A stretch of DNA of 64,000 nucleotides from Lewinellaceae bacterium (GTDB taxonomy: Bacteria; Bacteroidota; Bacteroidia; Chitinophagales; Saprospiraceae): NCBI GenBank assembly GCA_020636275.1, contig JACJYD010000001.1:2060001-2124000 (forward strand). Direction: 5' to 3'. Positions within the stretch are counted from its first letter, which is position 1; each line of letters opens with the position of its first letter. The notes under the pieces were generated by a model. It was not told where the DNA came from, did not search any database, and saw only the letters and a list, made by a program, of their open reading frames with translations. A program made the position numbers and the translations under genes. Shown here one piece after another: positions 10,201 to 17,233 of the stretch.

Positions 10201-11298
10201 CTGCCCGCCGGCATTCCCGGCGGAAAATACGTGCAGGAAGGTGGGATAATCGTGTAATTGCTGATCGACCGTAGCGGCATTGGCGGTATAACCGTCGTTG
10301 CAGCCGTTGCTATAGGAAGAGTTGGTTACCAGCACATTGTTGTCGATATGCAAGGGCAGGGTATTATCCAGAAAGTCGGCCTGGTAATTGACCACATACA
10401 CCAAAGCGCCTGCCGCCATCCCGCGCATCCTGGGATCCCGGTTCCCGGCTCCGGCAAAAATGCCGGCCACTCCATCGGAGTGATCGATACCCTGGCCGGA
10501 TACCCCTTCCTGGCTGAGTCGCCCCTGGAAGTCGATATGGGGGCCCACAATGCCGTCGTCGCGCACCAATACATTCACACCTTCCCCGGTATAATGGCGA
10601 CCCGAGGGAAATTCCGTGTCGATGGCATTGGACCGGTGCAAACCGCGCCCCGGCACATCGTCGGGCTCGTCGGGACCGGGCGCCAATTCGAGGAAAGCCA
10701 CATAGGGCAGACTCGAAACTGTTTCCAACCGGTCTTCCCGGATCGCCACCCGAATGAAATTGTTGATGCCATTCTGGCGTACAACCTCGATGCCGTCAGC
10801 CTGGCAATAAGCCAACACCTCCTCCACCGGAATTGAGGCGTAGTACTTCAGGATAACTTCTACCTTGCCTTTTCGAAGCGCCCATTCGGGAAAGGGCCGG
10901 TCCCGGAGATTGTCGGCCATCTTCAGGTTTTGAGGAATGGGGACGATGCTGCGAACGCCCAGGGCCTGCAATTGACCGACGGTGAGCGAGGTGGGAATAG
11001 CAGCGATATATGCCTGGTGGGGAATATAGTCGAGCAATTGAACGGCTGCTTCCTCCAGCAGGCGGTGCTGACCGGCAGAGGGGATCTGGTCAAACTGGAT
11101 CAGGCGAAAAAAAAGGCCCCTCACAACATCGTGTTCCGGTACCTCCTCCGGATTAAAAGTAGCAGCGTTCTCCGGCAGCTGAATAATTCCGGTTCGAAGT
11201 AAAACCGAATGGTTAACATTGGTTTGCGCCTGTATTCTTTCTAATTGTAAAAAGAACGCCGCAAAAAACACCAGCGTGGCGAGTACATTTGTTTTCAT
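7204..11298 (-). CDS. Secreted subtilisin-like (S8) serine protease with PKD domains and T9SS sorting domain
   Basis: 1364 residues with a Sec signal (LATLVFFAAFFLQLERIQAQ). After a propeptide of about 200 residues comes the S8 domain: Asp near 247-248 (VLVRDDGIVGPH), His273 in HSDGVAGIFAG (HSD in place of the usual HGT), the oxyanion Asn in SAGNAGG near 361, and Ser442 in FSGTSAAAPG. Downstream are a pre-peptidase-like beta domain, a fibronectin-like piece, a MAM/CUB-like segment with FIDNINVDNF, two PKD units (SYSWDFG, YTWDFGDGS) and a type A sorting domain (IVPNPNQGLF, DVTGRQVW, GVYELIVQ). It should be exported and processed by the T9SS. Its ATG overlaps the stop of the deoxynucleoside kinase gene by 4 bases. 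Confidence 0.93.
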   Translation of the reverse strand: MKTNVLATLVFFAAFFLQLERIQAQTNVNHSVLLRTGIIQLPENAATFNPEEVPEHDVVRGLFFRLIQFDQIPSAGQHRLLEEAAVQLLDYIPHQAYIAAIPTSLTVGQLQALGVRSIVPIPQNLKMADNLRDRPFPEWALRKGKVEVILKYYASIPVEEVLAYCQADGIEVVRQNGINNFIRVAIREDRLETVSSLPYVAFLELAPGPDEPDDVPGRGLHRSNAIDTEFPSGRHYTGEGVNVLVRDDGIVGPHIDFQGRLSQEGVSGQGIDHSDGVAGIFAGAGNRDPRMRGMAAGALVYVVNYQADFLDNTLPLHIDNNVLVTNSSYSNGCNDGYTANAATVDQQLHDYPTFLHVFSAGNAGGQDCNYGAGGNWGNITGGHKQAKNAIATANVFADGSLVNSSSRGPAYDGRIKPDISAHGQGQFSTDPDNGYSAFSGTSAAAPGIAGIMAQLHQAYQEANSGQVAEGALLKAIMLNTANDLGNPGPDFKYGWGHVNAYRAALAIEDGRYFSDTIDQGGANTHTITIPEGVKQARIMVYWNDKEASELALKALVANLDTHLSNADGEVFLPLVLDPTPTPATLDLPAVAGIDSLNNMEQIALVDPPSGEYTLQVDGTEVPFAGQKYWVVYEFLTDAITVTYPIGGEGLAPGDTEIIHWDAYGNEGSFAVELSTDSLATWTTLASVAGSARLLNWTVPDILTGKAFVRVSRDTVSSQSQRPFSIVEVPSNLNIAQVCPEFIHLEWDSVPGATAYDIFLLGQLYMDSIGTTTDLFYDVPTINFNPTLDHWVSVRAVGNAEIRGRRAIAISWNSGLLNCPLDKDLALLEIVSPTGAITSCGSSEVEVSVQITNNGNGEQSDVMVSYQIDNADPVTEIYPGPLPAGENILYTFATPGTISGSGEISLKTWVAPSDGIDEAAFNDTISQVLSTVIYPGAGAAIGVVETFEGGVIPPEYWQILNPDESYTFQSRENITGSDGQPTTAMWVNNYDYPDTGAEDALLTLPIDLSDANENTQLTFDLAYTFYNNQYWDALRIDVYTNCGETFAGTVYYKEKDDLATVPTQTQPFFPESATEWRKEALSLAAYAGESVVIHFINITGYGNSLFIDNINVDNFMIPVAGMEVSETVVCPGDTVTFSDSSQGAGLSYSWDFGAGAVPASAMGPGPHQVQYTLAGMNTATLLVSDGVFSDTVSQLIEVSDLPLASFTYDNQNGVVTFTNNSQFGLSYTWDFGDGSTSDLDNPVHTYAENGVYPVKLTVSNDCGDAAIGTTINIVINSVQEQPLGQAVQIVPNPNQGLFEVLLTGLNGQHVRIRALDVTGRQVWADELNAGPAIRRSIDLSAHPRGVYELIVQTEREVQAFKVVVQ

Positions 11299-11951
11299 AA
11301 TGTTTTAGTCAATTCCATTTTGTGAATACCCGCCGGATATTTTTTCCGGATGAGCCGGATGATCTCCAAATAGTGGTCTTCAGCGTTTTGAAAATTGATA
11401 TCGCCCAGGTCGATATGCAGGATCGGTAAGTTGTTGGTAGCTCGAAAAAAATCCTGATAGGATTCCTGGATCGAGTGCAGGTAGTGCGGGGAGATCTCCT
11501 GTTCATAAGCGCGGCCCCGGTTTTGAATATTCCGGACCAATTGGTCCACGGGCCGATGGAGATAGACCAGGAGGTCGGGTTTTGGGAAAGAGGCGTTGAG
11601 GATATGGAAGAGCCGCTGGAAAAGGCGATACTCTTCCTCATGAAGGTTGTTTTTGGCGAAAAGCAGGGTTTTTACGAAGTAGTAATCGGAAACCACGGTT
11701 TCCTGGAAGAGGTCCCTCTGGATCAGGTTTTCCTGAAGTTGCTTGTGGCGCTCGGTCAGGAAAAAGAGCTCCACCGGAAAGGCATACCTTTCGGGGTTTT
11801 CATAAAAATAGGATAAGAAGGGGTTGTCGGCAAATTCCTCCAAAACGAGCCGGCACTGGAAGTCGCGTTCCAGCATCTTGCAGAGCGTGGTCTTTCCGGC
11901 GCCAATATTGCCTTCGATAGCAATGAACTGGTGTGGGAACGGCTCGATCAT
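11295..11951 (-). CDS. Deoxynucleoside kinase (dAK/dGK/dCK family)
   Basis: 218 residues. The P-loop EGNIGAGKTTL lies at residues 13-23, followed by EEFADNPFL, a family-typical substrate-site segment, and FFLTERHKQ near 67, the ERx motif. A lid-type basic segment follows (RNIQNRGRAYEQEI). These enzymes phosphorylate salvaged deoxynucleosides with ATP. It lies 4 bases downstream of folK, the standard folK-dNK order in Bacteroidota, and its TGA overlaps the subtilase ATG (ATGA), so the three are probably translated from one message. The exact nucleoside preference cannot be decided. Confidence 0.9.
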   Translation of the reverse strand: MIEPFPHQFIAIEGNIGAGKTTLCKMLERDFQCRLVLEEFADNPFLSYFYENPERYAFPVELFFLTERHKQLQENLIQRDLFQETVVSDYYFVKTLLFAKNNLHEEEYRLFQRLFHILNASFPKPDLLVYLHRPVDQLVRNIQNRGRAYEQEISPHYLHSIQESYQDFFRATNNLPILHIDLGDINFQNAEDHYLEIIRLIRKKYPAGIHKMELTKTL

Positions 11952-11955
11952 ACTT

Positions 11956-12459
11956 TCAGGCGTTTTCTTCCAGCATGACTACCTCGAGTGGGTCCTCGTT
12001 TTCCCAATAGAGGTCTTCAATCGTTTCTTTCAGAATGGGATGCACCCAGTCGGCCGCCACATCCAACAGGGGTACGAGCACAAAATTGCGCAGGTGCATC
12101 TCCGGATGGGGAACGGTCAGCTCGGCCGTCTGGATAACGAGATCGGCAAAGAGGACCAGGTCGATGTCGATAAGGCGGGGTTCCCATTTCTGATCCCGCA
12201 CCCGGCCCATCTCTTTTTCGATCTGCTGAATGGTCTTCAGCAGGTTTTCCGGATTGGATTTGGTCTCCATCCGGATGGCCATATTCAGAAAATCGGGTTG
12301 GTCCGGATTGCCCCAGGGTTGGGTCTCGTATACCTTTGAATGTTGGAGGATGCGTCCCGCCTTCTGCTCCAGGCGGCGGCAGGCGTCTTTCAGGTTTTCC
12401 AGTCGGTTGCCCATGTTGCTCCCCAGGTGGAGCAGGGCCTGTTGGCGGGGATTGCTCAT
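11956..12459 (-). CDS. folK: 2-amino-4-hydroxy-6-hydroxymethyldihydropteridine diphosphokinase (HPPK)
   Basis: 167 residues from the ATG at 12459 (MSNPRQQALLHLGSN). The frame extends to 12579, but that extension would cover the likely promoter at 12556-12563, so it is not used. HPPK marks: LHLGSNMGNRLENL at the start, VYETQPWGNPDQPDFLNMA, and the signature RLIDIDLVLFADL followed by VPHPEMHLRNFVLVPL. The enzyme transfers pyrophosphate from ATP to the pterin in folate synthesis. Length matches the single-domain family. Confidence 0.93.
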   Translation of the reverse strand: MSNPRQQALLHLGSNMGNRLENLKDACRRLEQKAGRILQHSKVYETQPWGNPDQPDFLNMAIRMETKSNPENLLKTIQQIEKEMGRVRDQKWEPRLIDIDLVLFADLVIQTAELTVPHPEMHLRNFVLVPLLDVAADWVHPILKETIEDLYWENEDPLEVVMLEENA

Positions 12460-12481
12460 TTCTTTGTCGAATAGTTGACCC

Positions 12482-12495
12482 GCCTTCGCGAAGGC
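12482..12495. repeat. Perfect 14-bp palindrome in the folK leader
   Basis: GCCTTCGCGAAGGC is fully self-complementary and sits between the folK -7 box and its start codon. It could form a small hairpin in the folK leader RNA or be a chance palindrome. Confidence 0.35.
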
Positions 12496-12555
12496 TCCAG
12501 CGGGGTGAAAAAGTGAAGGCGTCCTACCGGGCGTCTCCGGAATCCTATATTCCGA

Positions 12556-12563
12556 CAAATGTA
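12556..12563 (-). promoter_or_regulatory. -7 box (TACATTTG) of the folK-dNK-subtilase operon
   Basis: Minus-strand TACATTTG fits TAnnTTTG. No exact TTG is found 17-23 bases upstream, so only the -7 element is supported. It gives a leader of about 90 bases to the folK ATG. Confidence 0.4.
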
Positions 12564-12669
12564 AGGTTTTCGTAAACAATATAAACTAAAAGCGAAGTGG
12601 TTTGGGACTATTGCGGCCATCGGCGCATGAAGATAAAGTGATTTGAGTGCAGATGGCAAACGGCGCTAC

Positions 12670-12700
12670 TTGATAAAACCGACCGATTGGTTTATTTTTG
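12670..12700 (+). promoter_or_regulatory. Promoter of the tetR-hydrolase pair with an inverted repeat in the spacer
   Basis: TTG at 12670-12672, exactly 20 bases, then TATTTTTG at 12693-12700. Between them lies the imperfect inverted repeat TAAAACC-N8-GGTTTA (12674-12694), covering the space polymerase needs. It is a good candidate autoregulatory operator for the TetR protein encoded 31 bases downstream. Confidence 0.6.
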
Positions 12701-12730
12701 CTTGCGAAAACAGTCTCGCAGACAAAACCT

Positions 12731-13339
12731 ATGGATACCAAGGCAACACGAACCCGGCAGCACATCATCCAGCAGGCGGCAGCTCTGTTCAACCAGAAAG
12801 GGTATGCAGGCACTTCTTTGCAGGACATCATGGAAGCCACCGGGCTTTCCAAAGGCGGGTTATACGGGCATTTCAAAGGCGGAAAAGAGGAGATCGCCCT
12901 GGCGGCCTTTGAATTTGCCGTTCGCTCGGTTTACGGCAAGGTGGGGGTGCAAACCCGAAAGGTCGATCATGCGATCGACAAGCTCAAAACGGTGATCGCT
13001 TTTTACCGCGAACACATCTTCAATCCTCCTGTCGAAGGGGGGTGCCCCATCCAGAATACGGCTATTGAAGCCGACGACAACCAACCCGTCCTGCGGGCGC
13101 GGGTGGTGGATGCGGTCCGGGAATGGGAAGACCGGATCGAACATACCCTGCGCAAGGGCATGGAAAAAGGGGAGATCCAGACCGATATGGACCCAGCGGC
13201 TTTTGCCACCTACTTTATCGGCAGCCTGGAGGGCGGGATTTTACTGGCCCGCATCCAGCAAGACCGCGGACCTTTTGATATCATGACCCAGCCGCTTATA
13301 GAGCGATTGGATGAAATGAGAGTGAATGAACAATATTGA
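12731..13339 (+). CDS. TetR/AcrR family transcriptional regulator
   Basis: 202 residues from the ATG at 12731 (MDTKATRTRQHII). A TTG at 12698 would start inside the promoter and is rejected. The N-terminal HTH is clear: IIQQAAALFNQKGYAGTSL, then DIMEATGLSKGGLYGHFKGG with the GLY-HF recognition helix. The C-terminal ligand domain includes a GGCPIQNTAIEADD segment, as in the branch of TetR proteins that senses electrophiles. It overlaps the next gene by 14 bases, so the hydrolase is probably its direct target. Confidence 0.92.
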   Translation: MDTKATRTRQHIIQQAAALFNQKGYAGTSLQDIMEATGLSKGGLYGHFKGGKEEIALAAFEFAVRSVYGKVGVQTRKVDHAIDKLKTVIAFYREHIFNPPVEGGCPIQNTAIEADDNQPVLRARVVDAVREWEDRIEHTLRKGMEKGEIQTDMDPAAFATYFIGSLEGGILLARIQQDRGPFDIMTQPLIERLDEMRVNEQY

Positions 13340-14231
13340 ATTGCTACCTTCCGGGTGGAAGGACCCCAGTCCCGAACGGCCGGCTTCCTTTCCCCAGGTT
13401 TTATCCTTCATTCAGGTTGGATTTCGGGTGCTGGGGCCTGTGGCGCCGCGCCTGGCGTCGCGCCTGGCCCTCCGGTTGTTTTCCACCCCGCACACCCGGG
13501 CCCGGCATGCCGTTTCCGATGAATGGCTGGAATCTGCCCGGCTTTTTGAGATCCCTTACGACGGCCTGAAATTGAAAGGGTATGAGTGGGGCACGGGCAG
13601 CCGGACCGTACTGCTCGTTCACGGTTGGGAGTCCAGAGGTACCGCTCTCCGGACCTTCGTGCCCGGGCTGTTGGAGCAGGGCTTCCGCGTCGTGGCCTTC
13701 GACGGGCCCGCACACGGCGATTCGGAGGGCAAGCACACCAATCTCCGGCATTTCGGCGGAGCGATCCTGGCGGTGATCCGTCAGCTCGGCGGAATTTACG
13801 GGATCATCGCCCATTCTTTCGGCGGCGCCTCCAGTCTTTATGCCCTGACGCAGCTTTCCTCCGGAATTTCTGTTGAAAAAATGGTCCTGATCGCCATGCC
13901 TGCCAGTATGGTCCGCATTTGGAAAGAGGCGGTCCATACCCTGGGACTTCCGGCCAGGGCTGCCAACCAATTCAAACTCCGGATGGAACAGATCGGAGGG
14001 CAATCGCTCGAGGAGATGGATGCTGCGCACAGCGGGCCATCGTTGTCGCATTGCCGGTTCTTACTCGTGCACGACAAGCAGGATACCCAGGTAGCGGTTG
14101 ATAACTCCATTTCCCTGGTGGAGAAGTGGCCACATGCCCACCTCGTCCTGACCGACGGATACGGCCATTTCAGGTTGATGAAGAACCCGGATCTGCTCAA
14201 CCGCGTGAGCCGTTTTTTTTCAGATCACTGA
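13326..14231 (+). CDS. Alpha/beta hydrolase
   Basis: 301 residues with the standard fold: VLLVHGWESRGTAL (oxyanion strand), VVAFDGPAHGDSEGK, nucleophile Ser in IIAHSFGGASSL, a late acidic turn LVHDKQDTQV, and catalytic His in DGYGHFRLM near the end. No signal peptide is seen, so it is probably cytoplasmic. The start lies inside the tetR 3' end (14-base overlap), pointing to translational coupling. The 3' end overlaps the converging gene at 14225 by 7 bases. The substrate is unknown. Confidence 0.9.
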   Translation: MNNIELLPSGWKDPSPERPASFPQVLSFIQVGFRVLGPVAPRLASRLALRLFSTPHTRARHAVSDEWLESARLFEIPYDGLKLKGYEWGTGSRTVLLVHGWESRGTALRTFVPGLLEQGFRVVAFDGPAHGDSEGKHTNLRHFGGAILAVIRQLGGIYGIIAHSFGGASSLYALTQLSSGISVEKMVLIAMPASMVRIWKEAVHTLGLPARAANQFKLRMEQIGGQSLEEMDAAHSGPSLSHCRFLLVHDKQDTQVAVDNSISLVEKWPHAHLVLTDGYGHFRLMKNPDLLNRVSRFFSDH

Positions 14232-14689
14232 CTGAGGTAGTGTTCCTTGAAAAAGGGCTCGTACCGTTTGACCGATCCCTCCAGAAGCAAGGTGTTGAGG
14301 TTGCCCTTCGACAGTACCCAGACCGACTCCACGATATTCATCTGCATGAAGTCGGGTTTGGGTTTGTAAAGCCGGCGGTAGTAAGCCATGGCATCTGCTT
14401 TATTCGCAAAGGAATGCACATACAGGACCGGCAAGTTGCTCAGAAAAGGCATGGATACCCGGGTGGAAACCAGCTCTTTTTCAGGGTAGAGCTTTAAATT
14501 GTATTTGACCACTTCCCCGCTGATCTCACGCACATCGGCCCAAATTTCGGATAGAACGATGAGCACGATGTGGGCGCTGTCGGGCTCATCCACATAGTCG
14601 GGAAGTGTGGAGGACTGAGTCTGAGCCCGGAGGGATCCGCCTGTGATCAGGCAGAGGAACAGGACGGCAAAAGCCATGGAGATTTTCAT
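14225..14689 (-). CDS. Small exported protein resembling the C-terminal domain of Bacteroidota TPR envelope proteins
   Basis: 154 residues with a signal peptide (MKISMAFAVLFLCLITGGSLRA, cut near AQT). The mature part follows a pattern I know from the last 110 residues of large TPR proteins of Bacteroidota: HIVLIVLSEI, then VVKYNLKLY, VLYVHSFANKADAMAYY, VWVLSKGNLNTLL and a closing YEPFFKEHYL. Here that domain stands alone with a signal sequence. Its function is unknown; the larger relatives are linked to the envelope and T9SS. The similarity is from memory of the pattern, not a search. Confidence 0.7.
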   Translation of the reverse strand: MKISMAFAVLFLCLITGGSLRAQTQSSTLPDYVDEPDSAHIVLIVLSEIWADVREISGEVVKYNLKLYPEKELVSTRVSMPFLSNLPVLYVHSFANKADAMAYYRRLYKPKPDFMQMNIVESVWVLSKGNLNTLLLEGSVKRYEPFFKEHYLSQ

Positions 14690-14750
14690 ATTGTAGTAGT
14701 AATAACAGAGAGGAGCGGGGTTACCACTCCTCTTCGTAGTTTAAAATCGA

Positions 14751-14778
14751 AAGCCCATCCCACTGGGGGGACGGGCTT
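14751..14778 (-). terminator. Terminator of the alanine/sodium symporter gene
   Basis: 11-bp stem (AAGCCCATCCC / GGGACGGGCTT, one mismatch) about 30 bases beyond the symporter stop, followed on the minus strand by TTTCGATTTT. Confidence 0.6.
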
Positions 14779-14808
14779 CGAATCTCTAACCAAAAAAATA
14801 ACAACTTT

Positions 14809-16344
14809 TTATCCTCGAAAGTTCTTCACCATTTCCACGTACCGGTTCAATTCCTTCCGCACTACCGGAAGCAGGAAAAACAACCCGATCAGGTTGGGAA
14901 TGGCCATGGCGAAGATCATTGCATCGGAAAATCCAACAACAGCCCCCAAACTGGCGGAGGCTCCAATGACCACAAAGATACAGAAAAGGATCTTATAAGA
15001 AAAGTTTGCCAATTTGCTGCGGCCGAATAAGAACATCCAGGCTTGCAGACCGTAATAGGACCACGAGAGCATGGTGGAGAAAGCAAAGAGGATCACGGCA
15101 AGGGTCAGCAGATAGGGAAACCAGGGCAACACCGTGGCGAAGGCCCGGGAAGTCGCAGCTACGCCGTCGGATTCACCCACCCCGTACATCATCACGCCGC
15201 CGTCGAAGTTGGTGATCACGATGACCAGGGCGGTCATGGTACAAATTACGACGGTGTCGATGAAGGGCTCGAGCAGAGCAACGATCCCCTCGCTGGCCGG
15301 ATAGTCGGTGCGCACCGCCGAGTGGGCGATGGCAGCGGAGCCGATCCCCGCTTCATTGGAGAAGGCGGCGCGGCGGATCCCCTGGATCAGCACCCCGACG
15401 ATCCCCCCGGTGATGCCGGTAGGGGAGAAAGCCCCTGCGATGATCTGGCTAAAAGCAGCCGGAATATGGTCTAAGTGCAAGAGGAGAATGATCAAGGCGG
15501 CCAGCACATAAATGCCGCACATAAAAGGCACGATGCGTTCCGCTACAGCGCCGATCCGCTTGATGCCTCCGATGATCACAATAGCCACCAACACGGCGAG
15601 GACCAATCCGAACCCGAATCCGGCATAGCCGCTTTGGGCGCCCAGCATGTTGTTGAATTGCGCCGCGGCCTGATTGGCCTGGAACATATTGCCGCCGCCA
15701 AACGATCCGCCGATGCACATGATGGCAAACAGAATAGCCAGGACCTTGCCCAGCCGGGTAAAACCGCGTTCTTTTAAGCCCTTGCTCAGGTAGTACATCG
15801 GTCCGCCAAACACCGTGCCGTCCGTGCTGACGTCCCGGAATTTGACCCCGAGGGTGCATTCTACAAATTTGGAGGACATCCCCAGCAGTCCCGCCAGGAT
15901 CATCCAGAAGGTCGCTCCGGGGCCGCCAATGGAGACGGCAATCGCCACCCCGGCGATATTACCCAAGCCCACCGTTCCGGAAAGCGCTGCACTGAGTGCC
16001 TGGAAGTGCGAAACCTCGCCGTGGTCGTCCGGGTTGCTGTACTTCCCGCGGACAGTATTGATAGCCAGACCGAACCGGCGGATGTTTACAAACCGGAAAT
16101 AGATGGTGAAGAAGGTGGCCGCCGTCAGGAGGATGATGACGACCAGCGGGATGGAAGTCTCACTGGAAAGGGGTAAAGAATAAAAGATGACGGACTCTAC
16201 CGCGTCCGTGGCGGGTTGTATCCATTCATTGATCCGTTCGTCCAGTCCCTGTGGCGCCGGCACTTCCTGCGCATTTGCCCCTATTGCACACACGAGTAGA
16301 GCCAACAGGCTGAGTAGTTGTTTTTTCATATTGCTGCTATCCAT
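14809..16344 (-). CDS. Alanine/glycine:cation symporter (AGCS family)
   Basis: 511 residues. An N-terminal signal-like segment precedes about ten membrane helices. Family signatures are clear: ALSAALSGTVGLGNIAGVA, GGPGATFWMILAGLLGM and a later FSNEAGIGSAAIAHSA. AGCS proteins import alanine or glycine with sodium. The cleavable-looking leader (LLSLLALLVCAIGANA) plus an extra exposed 50 residues before the first core helix is longer than in E. coli relatives but frequent in Bacteroidota. An alternative ATG at 16329 would remove five residues. It stands as a single gene, divergent from the sigma factor gene. Confidence 0.93.
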   Translation of the reverse strand: MDSSNMKKQLLSLLALLVCAIGANAQEVPAPQGLDERINEWIQPATDAVESVIFYSLPLSSETSIPLVVIILLTAATFFTIYFRFVNIRRFGLAINTVRGKYSNPDDHGEVSHFQALSAALSGTVGLGNIAGVAIAVSIGGPGATFWMILAGLLGMSSKFVECTLGVKFRDVSTDGTVFGGPMYYLSKGLKERGFTRLGKVLAILFAIMCIGGSFGGGNMFQANQAAAQFNNMLGAQSGYAGFGFGLVLAVLVAIVIIGGIKRIGAVAERIVPFMCGIYVLAALIILLLHLDHIPAAFSQIIAGAFSPTGITGGIVGVLIQGIRRAAFSNEAGIGSAAIAHSAVRTDYPASEGIVALLEPFIDTVVICTMTALVIVITNFDGGVMMYGVGESDGVAATSRAFATVLPWFPYLLTLAVILFAFSTMLSWSYYGLQAWMFLFGRSKLANFSYKILFCIFVVIGASASLGAVVGFSDAMIFAMAIPNLIGLFFLLPVVRKELNRYVEMVKNFRG

Positions 16345-16486
16345 TGTTATTAGGTCAAGAAAGACTTCTTCCGCGCTTCAAAATTGAATGAGGCGTTAAG
16401 GTATCTACTTCTCCCATTTTATTCAAAAAAATAAAATGGAATTTTTCCGGCTTCCAGACTTGACCGGATTTTATTCCGGATTTATA

Positions 16487-16494
16487 TATCTTTG
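16487..16494 (+). promoter_or_regulatory. -7 box (TATCTTTG) upstream of the sigma factor gene
   Basis: TATCTTTG fits TAnnTTTG; the nearest TTG (16460-16462) is 24 bases upstream, one more than ideal. A leader of about 80 bases follows, containing a weak AGCGG-N5-CCGCT hairpin. Confidence 0.4.
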
Positions 16495-16578
16495 ACCGCC
16501 AATGCCGCATTTAGTCGCGGTGCATACAAAAAGCGCAGCGGTAATTCCCGCTAAAAACTGAAATAACGCATTACTTTC

Positions 16579-17172
16579 GTGGCACAACCAATCGAACTAA
16601 CCGATGCAGAAATACTAGACCTCTTGTCAAAGGACAGGGAGGATGCCATGGAGTTGTTGTTCAGGCGGTATTACTCGTATGTCAGTATGGCGGTTTATCG
16701 CATGGTGGAAGACGGCACGGTAGCGGAAGACATCGCTCAGGAGGTATTTATGGAGATCTGGCGGCGGAGAAATTCCCTCCGGATCAGCATTTCCCTGAAA
16801 GCCTATCTCCGTCGCTCGGCTGTAAACCGGAGCCTGAATTTCCTTCGCGACAAGAAAAACCGCTTTAAGGAAGAACTCTCCGACGCACAATACGAGCTCC
16901 AAACCCCGGAAAACCCCGACCTGGAATTGGATGAACTACAGGATCATATCGATGATGCCATCCGGCAATTACCCGATCGGTGCCAGGAGGTTTTCAGATT
17001 GAGCCGGATGGAAGAGAAGTCCTATCAGGAAATTGCCGACCAACTCGGCATCTCGATCAAAACGGTGGAAAACCAGATTGTTAAAGCCTTGAAATTGTTG
17101 CGGGAGTCTTTGCGTCCTTTTATAGACGGAGGGCTTCTTTCCGTAGTTTTGTGGATAATTTTTTTTGGATGA
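16579..17172 (+). CDS. ECF RNA polymerase sigma factor, FecI-like
   Basis: 197 residues. Region 2 is seen as ELLFRRYYSYVSMAVYRMV and DIAQEVFMEIWRRR; region 4 as AIRQLPDRCQEVFRLSRMEEKSYQEIADQLGISIKTVENQI. The frame opens at 16567 after a stop and holds no ATG early enough to keep region 2, so the start must be GTG at 16579 (or an ATT). It is followed by fecR, a TonB-dependent receptor and a DUF4249 lipoprotein, the usual outer-membrane signalling unit, and should direct transcription of that unit when FecR is triggered. Confidence 0.92.
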   Translation: MAQPIELTDAEILDLLSKDREDAMELLFRRYYSYVSMAVYRMVEDGTVAEDIAQEVFMEIWRRRNSLRISISLKAYLRRSAVNRSLNFLRDKKNRFKEELSDAQYELQTPENPDLELDELQDHIDDAIRQLPDRCQEVFRLSRMEEKSYQEIADQLGISIKTVENQIVKALKLLRESLRPFIDGGLLSVVLWIIFFG

Positions 17173-17233
17173 GGAATAGGGGGGAGGGTTCCATTTGGTG
17201 TCCCTAAAATGTAGATGCTAGTCTTTTAATTTT

